A model generated the notes under the pieces. The model worked only from the letters and a program-made list of their open reading frames with translations, had not been told where the DNA came from and did no database searches. 64,000 bases of DNA from Marinobacterium lutimaris. GTDB taxonomy: Bacteria > Pseudomonadota > Gammaproteobacteria > Pseudomonadales > Balneatricaceae. A program made the position numbers and the translations under genes. Location: positions 1-64,000 of the forward strand of contig NZ_FNVQ01000003.1 in the NCBI RefSeq assembly GCF_900108065.1. The letters run 5' to 3'. The stretch's first letter is position 1; each line of letters begins with the position of its first letter. Of this stretch, positions 16,331 to 25,656 are shown piece after piece.

Positions 16331-18198
16331 TAGCTGGCAGCACACCCATCCCCATGATTCGGGATATTGAAGCCCAAGGCCTGGATACCTACCTGGCTTG
16401 CCCCACCCCTTTCGAATTGATCGCTGCCAGTGCCGCAAAAACGCCCGACGCCCTGGCCATTCGCTACGTTCGTGAAACCAACCGACCGGACCGGGATGAG
16501 CTGATCAGCTACGCCGACCTGGTTGATCGTATTCAGCGCTATGCTGCGGTGTTCCGCGAGCGGGGCGTGGTGCCCGGCACCTCTGTGGCGATCCTCGGCC
16601 CACACACACCTAGCACCCAGATCGCACTTTGGGCGGCTGAACTGGCCGGCGCCGCGGCGCCGATCAACCCGATGCTCAAGGCCGACCATGTGGTCTCTAT
16701 TCTGAAGGAAGCCAATGCGCGCTGTCTGCTGATCAGCCAGCCCGAAGGCGTGCCGGCCTTCTGGGATGAGCTGCACCAGGCACTCAAGGAGAACTCTGTC
16801 GATATCGAGCTGCTCTGTTGTGATAGCGAACAGCTGCTCAACGGCATCGATTGCTCACTGGAACAGGCCGCAGCTGACATCCCCTCTGGCACGACGCCTT
16901 TGGAGCCACGCCAGCCCGACGACCTGGCCGCCTACTACCACACCGGCGGCACCACGGGCACGCCCAAACTGGTCCAACACAACCATCGTAATGAAGCTCA
17001 TGTCGCGGTGAGCTGTGCCCGCATGTTCGAGTTCAATGCCGACGATATTCTGGTCAACGGCTTTCCACTGTTCCATGTGGCAGGCGCCTTCGTCTATGGC
17101 CTGTCTACGCTGTCGGCAGGTGCCACGCTGTTGATCCCCGGCGCCCAGGGTATGCGTAACCGGGAGTTCCTCGGCAGCATATGGCAGCAGATTGAGGATT
17201 ACGGCATTACCGCCATCGGTTGCGTACCCACGATTCTGTCGTCGATGGATGGTGTGGAACTTAACGCCGATATCTCATCGCTACGCATGCTGCTGACCGG
17301 CGGTTCTCCGCTACCGACAGAGCTCGCGGATGCTCTGGAGCAGAAGACCGGTAAACCGGTGCGCAATATCTTCGGTATGACCGAAAGCGCCGGCTGCATC
17401 GCCGTTGAGCCCCTGCATAAGGAACGCAAAGCCAAATCCTGCGGTTTTCCCCTGCCGTTCGTCGAGGCGCGGGTGGTCAAGCCCGATAATCCAATGGGAC
17501 AGGGATCTGCCCTGGCTCCTGGTGAATCCGGACTGCTTATCATCAGAGGCCCCAATATTTCGGCCGGGTACAAGGATCCAAATGTCGCCGATGACAGTTT
17601 CCTTGACGATGGCTGGCTCTCTACCGGCGATATCGGCACCATGGATGAGGAGGGCCGGATATTTATTACCGGACGCAGTAAGGACATCATTATCCGCGGC
17701 GCCCACAATATCGACCCGCAACAGATAGAGAGCGCGCTGATCTCCCACCCCGCCGTCAGAGACGCGGCGGCGGTCGGCATGCCCGATACCTATGCCGGTG
17801 AGCTACCCGTTGCCTTCGTAACACTGGTCGCTGGAGCCGAGACTTCGCCTGAATCACTGATGGAACATATCAGCAGCATTATCGACGAGCCGGTCGCCAT
17901 TCCTAAGGAGATCGTGATTCTTGAGGATATGCCGACCACCCAGGTGGGCAAGATTTTCAAACCCGCGCTGCGACGCATCGCCATCCGCCACGCCATCGAC
18001 CTGATCGCCAGAGCGGCTGGTCTAAACGAGGAACAGTGCGAAGTCACCATCGATGACAAGCTGCGTACCCGCATATTTGTAGCTGCCGAGCATTTGGACT
18101 CTTTCAAAAAGAAACTGACCGGTATGCCGATCGATTACACAGTGACGCCCATAACAGTAACCCCGGTGAAGGAGTGCCTGACCGATGAACCCCGATAA
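16327..18198 (+). CDS. AMP-forming acyl-CoA ligase
   Basis: The 623-residue ANL-superfamily enzyme adenylates a carboxylic acid and transfers it to CoA. Visible motifs are the P-loop YHTGGTTGTPK (about 203-213), IFGMTESAG, GWLSTGDIG (about 431), GRSKDIIIRGAHNID (about 450) and the catalytic Lys in TQVGKIFKPALRR (about 543). The ATG at 16327 overlaps the MarR stop (ATGA), with GGAGGAG five bases upstream. The C-terminal tail extends about 60 residues past the catalytic Lys. The acid imported by the linked TRAP transporter is the likely substrate; its identity cannot be read from the sequence. Confidence 0.9.
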   Translation: MIAGSTPIPMIRDIEAQGLDTYLACPTPFELIAASAAKTPDALAIRYVRETNRPDRDELISYADLVDRIQRYAAVFRERGVVPGTSVAILGPHTPSTQIALWAAELAGAAAPINPMLKADHVVSILKEANARCLLISQPEGVPAFWDELHQALKENSVDIELLCCDSEQLLNGIDCSLEQAAADIPSGTTPLEPRQPDDLAAYYHTGGTTGTPKLVQHNHRNEAHVAVSCARMFEFNADDILVNGFPLFHVAGAFVYGLSTLSAGATLLIPGAQGMRNREFLGSIWQQIEDYGITAIGCVPTILSSMDGVELNADISSLRMLLTGGSPLPTELADALEQKTGKPVRNIFGMTESAGCIAVEPLHKERKAKSCGFPLPFVEARVVKPDNPMGQGSALAPGESGLLIIRGPNISAGYKDPNVADDSFLDDGWLSTGDIGTMDEEGRIFITGRSKDIIIRGAHNIDPQQIESALISHPAVRDAAAVGMPDTYAGELPVAFVTLVAGAETSPESLMEHISSIIDEPVAIPKEIVILEDMPTTQVGKIFKPALRRIAIRHAIDLIARAAGLNEEQCEVTIDDKLRTRIFVAAEHLDSFKKKLTGMPIDYTVTPITVTPVKECLTDEPR

Positions 18199-18811
18199 GC
18201 TCGTGCTACATCACTGCCTGGGGTCACGCTCTACCCGTGTACTTTGGCTACTGAATGAAATCGAAGCTGATTTTGAGGTGGTTGAGCACGACTTCCCCCG
18301 GGGACTGCGTGATCCAGAGTTCAGAGCGGTATCTCCACTGGGGCGGGTGCCGGTGCTTGTCGATGGCGACCAGGTGCTCTGCGAGTCCGGCGCCATTATT
18401 CAGTACCTCTGTGAAACCCGTCAGCGCTGGGATCTTATGCCACAGATGGGCGAGGCGCTGAAGCCCGCCTGGCTGCAGTGGCTCCACTTCGCCGAAACAC
18501 TGGCAACGCTGCCTGCTGCCCTGTTCCAGAACGAGGTATCAATCCCCGAAGCGGAGAGATCTCAGGCAATGCTGGAGCTTGACCGACGCCGACTCGGCAA
18601 GGCTTTGAACTATCTGGACGAGCAGTTGAAGGGACGCTCCTACCTGCTGGGCGAAAGCTTTTCCGCAGCCGATATAGCGGTGGGTTATTCGGTGTTCTTT
18701 TCCACCCGTTTCGCCTCACTTGAAGACTATCCCGATCTCGCCGAATGGTACTTACGGCTATCGCAGAGACCCGCGTTCAGGCAGTCATTTCCTGCCGAGG
18801 TCCCAGACTGA
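18185..18811 (+). CDS. Glutathione S-transferase family protein
   Basis: The 208-residue protein has an N-terminal thioredoxin fold (HCLGSRSTRVLWLLNEI, the cis-Pro region GRVPVLVDG, and the ESGAIIQYL glutathione-binding motif). The C-terminal helical domain contains the N-capping-type motif FSAADIAVGY. The start overlaps the acyl-CoA ligase by 14 bases, so it is the last gene of the TRAP1 operon. A role in processing an aromatic intermediate (isomerase, etherase or dehalogenase type) is possible but not shown. Confidence 0.9.
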   Translation: MNPDKLVLHHCLGSRSTRVLWLLNEIEADFEVVEHDFPRGLRDPEFRAVSPLGRVPVLVDGDQVLCESGAIIQYLCETRQRWDLMPQMGEALKPAWLQWLHFAETLATLPAALFQNEVSIPEAERSQAMLELDRRRLGKALNYLDEQLKGRSYLLGESFSAADIAVGYSVFFSTRFASLEDYPDLAEWYLRLSQRPAFRQSFPAEVPD

Positions 18812-18838
18812 AGCACGGCCTGCTCAGATATAAAATTT

Positions 18839-18859
18839 GGGGCCGGTTAACCTGGCCCC
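18839..18859. terminator. Hairpin between the convergent GST and DUF2889-like genes
   Basis: GGGGCC (18839-18844) pairs with GGCCCC (18854-18859), extended by GGTT/AACC with one bulge. It lies between two convergent stop codons. T-runs are weak on both sides. Confidence 0.55.
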
Positions 18860-18864
18860 GACTT

Positions 18865-19425
18865 TCAATGCTCACCTGATCGATGATCCGGCCAGTAGTA
18901 CTCCACGGCCCGGCCCCCTTCTCGAAAACCGTGACAGGAGTTCAGCATCCGCTGCTTATCTTTATCCGAGCGCCCGTGACCCTCAATGTGATGAAGCTTG
19001 TACCCGTTGATGGTCTGAATAGCGGCAGTCGCCAGCACCGGCAGCAGTTCAGTCAGGTGGGTGCACCCAGAGACTCTTCCAATCGCAGCCCTGGCCTCAT
19101 CCAGCCACCCGGAACCGATTCTTACACCAACCAACGCCTGATAGGGTGCCTCAGCACCAGGACAGTCCGAGTGAGGGGTATCGATCATGTTCGCCCGCAC
19201 CTCTTTAATTAACAGACTCTCATCCACCACCAGCGTTAAGATCATGTGGTGCAGGTGATCTCCCACCGGAATATCACCGCGATCGGGCAGGTTGATAACA
19301 TGGCTTTTCGTGTCGGCCAGCACAGCCTCAACCTCCCAAAGCCCATCCTCACGCAGATACCCTTTCACATCGATATTTCGATTATGCATCAACGCCCTGG
19401 CGACATTTTTTGATTGTTTGTGCAT
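18865..19425 (-). CDS. DUF2889-like protein
   Basis: The 186-residue soluble protein resembles the DUF2889 family as I remember it. It has a D-x-K-G-Y-L-R-E-D-G-L-W-E-V start, an H-H-M-I-L-T-L-V-V-D core, a C-P-G-A-E-A-P stretch, a G-C-T-H-L-T-E-L motif and a late H-H-I-E-G-H-G segment, several of which could bind metal. The function of the family is unknown; members are often near aromatic-acid genes. AAAGGA lies seven bases before the ATG. It is divergent from the TetR gene and shares the AT-rich region that holds an operator-like site at 19710. Confidence 0.6.
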   Translation of the reverse strand: MHKQSKNVARALMHNRNIDVKGYLREDGLWEVEAVLADTKSHVINLPDRGDIPVGDHLHHMILTLVVDESLLIKEVRANMIDTPHSDCPGAEAPYQALVGVRIGSGWLDEARAAIGRVSGCTHLTELLPVLATAAIQTINGYKLHHIEGHGRSDKDKQRMLNSCHGFREGGRAVEYYWPDHRSGEH

Positions 19426-19853
19426 TTCTATTCCTTTATAAGCCAGTATTGATTCGCGTGTAACCTAGCACCTGGAAACATCAGGCATTTTATTAATAAA
19501 CTAAAATCATGCTCGCAATTAAATATTAAATTATTTTTTGCGAAAATATCATTCAGAAAGGTTAAAACCGTACCTAAAATATAATAAATCATAAATACAG
19601 CCATAAATTTAAGATGGAAATCAATCATCCATATTAAAAATATTTTATATTTTCTTATATAATCTATTAATAAAACTCCAACTTAGCCGACATAATTATT
19701 GATAGAGCCCATCCAAAAGTGTATATTCGAGCATTGCGATTCTTGCAATTTTATGGATGAAAAATTCAACAATCGTACTTCATGGCTAAGCCCATCTCGG
19801 GCTTTAAGCCGACAACCAGTATTCGACAACGCTCTTCTGCTTCTGGGCTCACA
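19426..19853. other. AT-rich divergent regulatory region before the TetR gene
   Basis: The stretch 19430-19700 is strikingly AT-rich compared with its neighbours and carries no supported gene. It contains the near-match operator at 19710-19725 and a short inverted repeat, ATTGC-N7-GCAAT (19733-19749). It probably carries the promoters of both flanking genes. Confidence 0.5.
19710..19725. promoter_or_regulatory. Operator candidate, ATACA-N4-TGTAT family, site 4 (one mismatch)
   Basis: CATCCAAAAGTGTATA keeps the TGTAT arm and the 4-base spacer, with ATCCA in place of ATACA. Its position upstream of the TetR gene would fit autoregulation. Confidence 0.4.
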
Positions 19854-20462
19854 ATGACAACAAACAAACTCAGCCGCGACACCTGGATAAATGCCGCAAT
19901 CAAGGTACTTGCCACAAGCGGCATCGATCAGGTTCGTGTGGACCAGTTGGCCAAGAAGCTCAAGATAACCCGTGGCAGCTTCTACCATCACTTCGACAGT
20001 CGTAAGGACCTGCTCGAGGGGATCCTGAAAAAATGGCGCCTGCGCGCCACCGAAGAGATCATAGACCGGCTGCAGCGAGGCGCCGCCAGCCCGCTTGAGC
20101 AGATCATCTACCTGATGAACCTGCCGGTGAAAGGCAGCAGCGCTGTCGAAGCCGCCTCTATCGAGATCTCGATCCGCGCCTGGGCCAGGCGCGATGCACT
20201 GGCGCGCGAATGTGTCGAAGAGGTGGACAACTATCGCCTCTCCTTTATCAAGGCGATCTTCAAAGAGCTGGGACATACCGATGTTCGTGCGGACGATCTG
20301 GCCAATCTGGTGTACGCCTACATCGTCTCTACCTCGCTGATCCACTTCGACAAAGACTACAAGCACCGTCAGGAGATGGCCGAACGTATTGCCGAATTCC
20401 TGGTCTCCAACTGCCCGTTGATGAAGTGCCCGAAGCGGGATGAACTGGCCAACAACTCTTAA
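19854..20462 (+). CDS. TetR-family transcriptional regulator
   Basis: The 202-residue protein has the TetR helix-turn-helix near its N-terminus (INAAIKVLATSGIDQVRVDQLAKKLKI region followed by TRGSFYHHFDSRKDLLEGIL), then an all-helical ligand domain. The start is uncertain: the ATG at 19854 gives the normal TetR N-terminus, while an in-frame ATG at 19782 would add 24 residues; neither has a clear ribosome site. It is a candidate for the protein that binds the ATACA-N4-TGTAT palindromes, because a near-match lies in its own upstream region (inference). Confidence 0.88.
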   Translation: MTTNKLSRDTWINAAIKVLATSGIDQVRVDQLAKKLKITRGSFYHHFDSRKDLLEGILKKWRLRATEEIIDRLQRGAASPLEQIIYLMNLPVKGSSAVEAASIEISIRAWARRDALARECVEEVDNYRLSFIKAIFKELGHTDVRADDLANLVYAYIVSTSLIHFDKDYKHRQEMAERIAEFLVSNCPLMKCPKRDELANNS

Positions 20463-20478
20463 ATAAGATGCGACAAAA

Positions 20479-20520
20479 AGCGCCCCTTAGGCATCACCCT
20501 CTACCTAAGTAAGGGCGCTT
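20479..20520 (-). terminator. Terminator of the TRAP2-AraC operon
   Basis: AAGCGCCC-C-TTA (from about 20479) pairs with TAAGGGCGCTT (20510-20520) with one bulged base. On the minus strand it is followed by CTTTTTGTC. The stem overlaps the last codons of the AraC gene and separates it from the convergent TetR gene. Confidence 0.75.
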
Positions 20521-21452
20521 CCCGTCAAACGTTTACGCATAGTCTGTGACGGCAGCTCACCGAAATACTCTTTATACTGCTGAGAAAAGCGGCCGGGATT
20601 ACTGAATCCATATTTAAACGCCAGATTGGTGATATTTTCCCGGGTACTGCAGGTTGATATCTCCTTATGTGCAGCATAAACACGCACCTGCTTGAAATAC
20701 TGCCCTGGTGTCATGCCGTAAAGGTCACCAAATATGGTGTAGATCTGTCGATCGCTTACACCAATATACTCAGCCAGAGCTTCAGCACTCAGGTCGCCGG
20801 TTATATTGCGCGAAATATACTCCTTGATGCTGCCGACATACTCGCCGCTGCTCGAGTCAATAAGCCTGCTCTTATGCGTAACGAAAGACTCAAGTATCAA
20901 CATGCCGATAATCGCGTTGTAATGAACGCTTATCTTGTCAAACTCACCGTGTTCGGCCCGTGACAACAGCGCATCGATATAGCGGCCGATGTCGGAACTC
21001 CCACCAAAAGCCACTACCCCCTTTTCGATACTCAGACTAACGACGCTGGCCAGTATATCCATCTCAGCCAGCACCCGATTCATGCTTTCCCGGCCAAAGG
21101 AAACGAAATAGCAGAGTTCACTGGCGCTGAATGAGAGCTGCGCCCACTCTCCGGGCGACAGTAACACCGCCTGCCCGGCTACAAGTGTCTCGATGCACCC
21201 TGAACGCTCAAACCCCAACTCCCCGCTGCCGCTAAGCAGCAAAGTATAAGTTCTGGCACGTACGGTGAGCGCGTCGCTGGCCAGAGCCCCCTTGAGACAC
21301 AGATGAGCAACATCACCCAGTTTACGGTAGCGAGCCTCCAAGCCGCGCCCACTGGGCGCGGCACTGATATCCAGACCCGCATACTGGCTCAGCATAGAGC
21401 GTAGAGAGTCGGCCGATACCGCTCCCCTTTTGTCAGCATTCTGGTTCAGCAT
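20505..21452 (-). CDS. AraC-family transcriptional regulator
   Basis: The 315-residue protein has an AraC_binding_2-like N-terminal domain and a C-terminal HTH_18 domain (AEYIGVSDRQIYTIFGDLYG, then KYGFSNPGRFSQQYKEYFG). It is the last gene of the TRAP2 unit, 58 bases after dctM and on the same strand. An effector brought in by TRAP2 may therefore control it or be controlled by it. It resembles the regulator at 344-1309 in its whole layout. Its final codons fold into the operon terminator. Confidence 0.9.
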   Translation of the reverse strand: MLNQNADKRGAVSADSLRSMLSQYAGLDISAAPSGRGLEARYRKLGDVAHLCLKGALASDALTVRARTYTLLLSGSGELGFERSGCIETLVAGQAVLLSPGEWAQLSFSASELCYFVSFGRESMNRVLAEMDILASVVSLSIEKGVVAFGGSSDIGRYIDALLSRAEHGEFDKISVHYNAIIGMLILESFVTHKSRLIDSSSGEYVGSIKEYISRNITGDLSAEALAEYIGVSDRQIYTIFGDLYGMTPGQYFKQVRVYAAHKEISTCSTRENITNLAFKYGFSNPGRFSQQYKEYFGELPSQTMRKRLTGSALT

Positions 21453-21510
21453 AGAGATCCCTTTTTTGTTATGGCATCACCCGCGCAGGTCGATAGAAAA
21501 CCTGGTTCAG

Positions 21511-22791
21511 TTAGCTGACCAGCACCAGGGAAACCGACGGAAACAGTACGATAATCGCCAACCGCAGCATGTCTGAGATTACAAAGGGGAACACACCCTT
21601 GAAGATCACTTTCAGGTCGATATCCGGCAGCACCGACTTCAATACGAAGACATTGAGCCCCACCGGCGGCGTGATCAGACTGATCTCGGTAGCCACAACA
21701 ACCACAATGCCGAACCAGACCAGATCCATCCCCATGCTGCTTACCACCGGGTAGAACACAGGTACCGTCAGCAGCAACATGGAGATCGATTCCAGCACCG
21801 CCCCAAGCACCAGGTAGATCAGAATGATCACCAGCAGCACGCCGAGCAGACTGAAGCCCAGGCTTTCGATCCAGTCCACGATCACGAACGGGAAATTGGA
21901 GACGTTCACCAGGTTGGCGAAAATCAGCGAGCCAATCAGAATCGCGATCAGTGACACGCTGGTTGCGGCAGAGTCCTGCAGCGCCTCATGGATCTTTTTC
22001 AGATCGAAACGGCCACGCAGCGCGGTCAGCAGGATCGCTCCTACAACACCGACCGCCGCAGACTCGGTGGGAGAAAACAGGCCGAAATAGATACCGCCCA
22101 GCACCAGAGCCACCAGCATGGTGAACGCCCAGATCTGGCGTACCGCAGCAAATCGCTCTGACAGGGACTGCTTTTCACCGGAGGGACAGGATCCGGGTCG
22201 CACATAGGAGATCGCGATAATGGTCAGGCAGTACATCAGGATACCGAGCAAGCCCGGGATAATACCGGCAATAAACAGCTCACCGATATCGGTCTCGGTG
22301 ATAATACCGTAGAACACCAGCGCGATGGAGGGCGGAATCAGTATCCCCAGGGTACCGCCGGCGGCGATGGTCCCGGTGGCCACATTCTGCGAATAGCCAT
22401 AACGGATCATCGACGGATAGGCGATCTTCGACATGGTCGCCGCAGTGGCAAAGCTGGAACCACAGAAGGTGCTGAAACCACCGCAGGCGCCAACCGTGGT
22501 GATCGCCAGACCACCGCGCAGGTGGCCGATCAGGGCATAGGTTGCGGCGTAAAGCTCATCGGCAAGGCCTGACTTGGCAACGATATTACCCATCAGGATA
22601 AACAGCGGAATCACCGCGAATTCATAGGACAGCACCGTATCGGTGGCGATACTTCCAAGCTGGCTGAAAGCCGCCGGCCAGCCCTGGTAATAAGCCAGGC
22701 CAAACACACCCACCACACCGGTCGCCACAGCGATAGGCACCCGCAGGAACAGCAGCATAAACAGGACGACAAAAGAGATCAGCATTATCAT
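21511..22791 (-). CDS. dctM: TRAP transporter 2, large permease subunit
   Basis: The 426-residue DctM protein has about twelve membrane helices and the motifs FLRVPIAVATGVVG, GACGGFSTFCGSSFATAATM, AAGGTLGILIPPSIAL and TPPVGLNVFV. It lies between dctQ2 (18-base gap) and the AraC gene. The upstream ribosome site is weak (GTGGTGGG with a long A-rich spacer), so an ATG two codons later at 22785 is also possible. Confidence 0.92.
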   Translation of the reverse strand: MIMLISFVVLFMLLFLRVPIAVATGVVGVFGLAYYQGWPAAFSQLGSIATDTVLSYEFAVIPLFILMGNIVAKSGLADELYAATYALIGHLRGGLAITTVGACGGFSTFCGSSFATAATMSKIAYPSMIRYGYSQNVATGTIAAGGTLGILIPPSIALVFYGIITETDIGELFIAGIIPGLLGILMYCLTIIAISYVRPGSCPSGEKQSLSERFAAVRQIWAFTMLVALVLGGIYFGLFSPTESAAVGVVGAILLTALRGRFDLKKIHEALQDSAATSVSLIAILIGSLIFANLVNVSNFPFVIVDWIESLGFSLLGVLLVIILIYLVLGAVLESISMLLLTVPVFYPVVSSMGMDLVWFGIVVVVATEISLITPPVGLNVFVLKSVLPDIDLKVIFKGVFPFVISDMLRLAIIVLFPSVSLVLVS

Positions 22792-22809
22792 TTTTTTAAC
22801 CCACCACTC

Positions 22810-23286
22810 TTATTCTTCGCGCAGATGTCGCTGCGGCGCAGCCACTAACAGGCTGATCCAGGCGATCAACGCCAGAATCGCAATACCGAGAACCACCTTC
22901 CACTTGTAAACGCCCAGGAACAGGAACACGTCCCCGAACTTGTAAGACTCGTAAGACTGCATGAATACGGTCACCACCAGCGCGGTGAAGAAAGTGCATT
23001 CGATCAGATAAACCATCCAGAAAATAAAGCGCCCGAAACCGCCGAAGAAATATTTATCCAGCAGGTCAATCGTCACGTGGCTGCGTGTTTTATGGACGTG
23101 ATAAAGCCCGGAATAGAACATCACCGCCAGCGAAATAGAGACCACCTCATAAGAGAAGCCAAGAGAAAAGTTGAAGATATTGCGCCCGATAACATCGACC
23201 ACGATGATCAGCGCCATCAGCAGCGCAGCCAGCACGGCGACGTGGGAACAGAGACGCTCCAGAAGCTTTAGCACAGAGAAAGGCAT
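22810..23286 (-). CDS. dctQ: TRAP transporter 2, small membrane subunit
   Basis: The 158-residue DctQ protein has four hydrophobic helices, with the family features VDVIGRNIFNFSLGFSYEVV and a HKTRSHVTIDLL motif after the second helix. GAGGCC precedes the ATG. It is co-directional with dctP2 upstream (98-base gap) and dctM2 downstream. Confidence 0.9.
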   Translation of the reverse strand: MPFSVLKLLERLCSHVAVLAALLMALIIVVDVIGRNIFNFSLGFSYEVVSISLAVMFYSGLYHVHKTRSHVTIDLLDKYFFGGFGRFIFWMVYLIECTFFTALVVTVFMQSYESYKFGDVFLFLGVYKWKVVLGIAILALIAWISLLVAAPQRHLREE

Positions 23287-23384
23287 AGGCGGCCTCTTTT
23301 ATAGATCCGCAGAGGAAAATGTGAGTGGGTAAAAAGGGCTCCCTGCCCTGAGGCGCAGGGAGCTTCACAACTGCTTGGGGTTTA

Positions 23385-24413
23385 CTACAGGGAGTCGATT
23401 TCGCTGCGGTAGAACTCCATCACCGTTTCACCATCGACGCCGTTCTCCTTGGCGACGTTAAACCACTCGGCGCGCTGAGGTGCAAAGGCCTTAGCCAGCG
23501 CATCCATCAGTTCGGGAGAAGCTTCACGATACTCGTCGCCCAGCTTGGCCTTGAGGAACTCGCGCCCTTTCAGGTCGTTTTCGTCCCAGAGCTTACCCAT
23601 GCGTGCCGACAGCACCTCGCCGGAGATTTTCCGGATCGCGGCCTGGTCTTCCGGGCTGATCTGATCCCACTTGTCTTTGTTCATGATGATGAACGCCGAG
23701 TTGGAATAGAGACCGCCCGGAATGCGGGTCACATGATCCACATACTTATCGATCTTGAAGCCGGTCACGAACTCGTCAGAGAGCGCAGTGCCGTCGATAA
23801 CGCCACGGGAGAGGAATTCACGCAGCTCCACCAGGGAACCGGAGATCGGCGATACACCCAGCTCCTGCAGAGCGTTGGACACCACCGGAGTCTGTACACG
23901 GATCTTCTTGCCGCTAAGGTCCTCTGGAGTGATTACCGCCTCATCCTTCATATGGATGTTGCCGCCTGAAGTCACGTGCATCGCCAGGGTAACGACGTCG
24001 CTCTGCATGCCGGTGGGCTCAAAGTACTGTTTGAAGGTACGCCAGTACGCAATGGAGCTTTTTTCAGCGTCGACGGTATCAAAAGGAAACTCGACCATTT
24101 CGGTCAGCGGGAAAGCGCCCGGCGTATAGCCGTGCGGTCCCCAGGCCACATCCGCGATACCGCTAGTGACCGCCTGGTAGTTGCGGTTCGGCGGTGCCAG
24201 AGGCTTGGCAGAGGGCTGGATTTTGACACGTCCTTCGGTAACGGTTTCGACCTGCCGGAAGAAGTCCAGCAGACCATCAACCTGGGACCAGTGGGAAGAT
24301 GGGAACCACTGGTTGTATCTCAGCGTCAGGCTATCTTCCGCCAGTGCGTTACCACCGACGGTGAGTGTAATTGAAGCGCATAGAGCCGCGGCTAGGTTAC
24401 GACATTTTTTCAT
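23385..24413 (-). CDS. dctP: TRAP transporter 2, periplasmic solute-binding protein
   Basis: The 342-residue protein has a signal peptide (MKKCRNLAAALCASITLTVGG, cleaved after ALA) and a DctP fold: LRYNQWFPSSHW at the mature start, GIADVAWGPHGYTPGAFPL, the Arg-containing LSGKKIRVQTP and IPGGLYSNSAFIIMNKDKW. It is the first gene of dctPQM-araC. GAGGGATAGAC precedes the ATG. A perfect 11-bp-arm palindrome lies 46-71 bases upstream of the start, placing the unit under the same candidate operator as TRAP1 and the catabolic operon. Confidence 0.93.
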   Translation of the reverse strand: MKKCRNLAAALCASITLTVGGNALAEDSLTLRYNQWFPSSHWSQVDGLLDFFRQVETVTEGRVKIQPSAKPLAPPNRNYQAVTSGIADVAWGPHGYTPGAFPLTEMVEFPFDTVDAEKSSIAYWRTFKQYFEPTGMQSDVVTLAMHVTSGGNIHMKDEAVITPEDLSGKKIRVQTPVVSNALQELGVSPISGSLVELREFLSRGVIDGTALSDEFVTGFKIDKYVDHVTRIPGGLYSNSAFIIMNKDKWDQISPEDQAAIRKISGEVLSARMGKLWDENDLKGREFLKAKLGDEYREASPELMDALAKAFAPQRAEWFNVAKENGVDGETVMEFYRSEIDSL

Positions 24414-24458
24414 GTCTATCCCTCATATTTATTATTTTCAAAGAGGCTTACTGCAATC

Positions 24459-24484
24459 AAAAAGATACAGTAATGTATCTTTTT
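24459..24484. promoter_or_regulatory. Operator candidate, ATACA-N4-TGTAT family, site 2
   Basis: AAAAAGATACA (24459-24469) and TGTATCTTTTT (24474-24484) are perfectly complementary around GTAA. The GATACA-GTAA-TGTATC core matches the sites at 12667 and 36285. The stem is AT-rich and lies just upstream of dctP2, which favours an operator over a terminator, although termination of the catabolic operon that ends at 24664 cannot be excluded. Confidence 0.6.
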
Positions 24485-24663
24485 TTCAACTCAATGTTTC
24501 GCGTTTTTATTACTACTTTATGTCTAAAAAAACGGCCAAATAACAACATGAATAAGCATCAATAAAAGACACTTATGAATGTTTTTATCAAAAACGTTAT
24601 CCCGCACCGCAAAAATCCTTTTCAGCCATGCGGGAAGCTGCCTTGCCTTATTTAAAAGCAGGT

Positions 24664-25656
24664 TTAAAGAAAGGCATCACTATGGAAATTGGCCAGATCC
24701 AGACCGCATTTCTCCACGAAGTCCGTTCGCGCCGAGCTGACCACAATAGGCGCACCGCAGACATAGGCCTGGTGACCGGACATATCGGGGATATCGTCCA
24801 CCACCGCCTGATGCACAAAGCCGGTCCGACCATCCCAGGAACCATCCTCTTCGGACAGCACCGGCACATAGGTCAGCCAGGAAAGCTCCCGCGCCCAATC
24901 CAGGCACATCTGGTGGTAATAGAGATCGGCCAGACGACGACCGCCCCAATAAAGCACCACCGGACGGGTGTTATCTTCACGCACCAGCTGCTCGATAATC
25001 GCCTTGATCGGCGCAAAACCGGTGCCACTGGCGGTCAGAATGATCGGCGTTTCACCCTCGCGGATGTAGAAGGTCCCGAACGGCCCTTCGGCGGTAAGAA
25101 TCGCCTTGGCCTTAAGCTCATCGTAGATAAAGCCACTGACCACACCGCCCGGCATCTTGCGGATGTGCAGCTCGATCTGGCCGCTGTCATCGGTGGCTCC
25201 CACGGAATAGCTGCGCTTGTTGCCATCCTTCATCTGCAGATCTATGTACTGACCGGGCATACAGCGGAACTCGATACCGGGCGCCGGGCCAAGACGCAGC
25301 ACCACCACATCATCCGACAGCACCTCTTTGACAAGCACACGGACCGGGAACTTCTGGATACTGATCCCTTCCAGTTCGGTGACTTCGGGAGCATCCACCA
25401 CCAGATCGCTGCTTGGACGGGCCTGACACATTAGACCCGTCACACCTTCAAGATCGCTTTCGACCAGTTTGTCTTTCACCTCATCGGCATAAGCCACCCG
25501 GCCGGAGACGATGGTGGTGCGGCATTCGCCGCACTGGCCATCACGACAGCTGTGCTTGAGGGTGATGCCGGCCTTAAGGCCGGCCTCAAGTACACTCTGC
25601 CCCTCTTCGACACTGAAGCTTTTGCCGGAGGGCTCGACTCTGACTTCAACTGCCAT
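24664..25656 (-). CDS. Ring-hydroxylating dioxygenase reductase (2Fe-2S ferredoxin plus FAD/NAD domains)
   Basis: The 330-residue protein joins a plant-type ferredoxin domain (Cys37, Cys42, Cys45 and Cys77) to a ferredoxin-NADP-reductase-type flavoprotein. The FAD motif is KRSYSVGA (about 160-167) and the nucleotide motif is LTASGTGFAPI. BenC- and phenol-hydroxylase-type reductases have this order. It would carry electrons from NADH to the Rieske ferredoxin encoded at 33959. It is the last gene of the catabolic operon; its ATG overlaps the aldolase stop (TGATG). Confidence 0.92.
   Translation of the reverse strand: MAVEVRVEPSGKSFSVEEGQSVLEAGLKAGITLKHSCRDGQCGECRTTIVSGRVAYADEVKDKLVESDLEGVTGLMCQARPSSDLVVDAPEVTELEGISIQKFPVRVLVKEVLSDDVVVLRLGPAPGIEFRCMPGQYIDLQMKDGNKRSYSVGATDDSGQIELHIRKMPGGVVSGFIYDELKAKAILTAEGPFGTFYIREGETPIILTASGTGFAPIKAIIEQLVREDNTRPVVLYWGGRRLADLYYHQMCLDWARELSWLTYVPVLSEEDGSWDGRTGFVHQAVVDDIPDMSGHQAYVCGAPIVVSSARTDFVEKCGLDLANFHSDAFL

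Noticed and set aside
24459-24484. The GATACA-GTAA-TGTATC palindrome as a terminator of the catabolic operon
   Set aside because: The stem is AT-rich and lies about 180 bases past the operon stop but only 46 bases before dctP2, and the same core occurs at two other promoters. An operator explains it better, although termination is not excluded.
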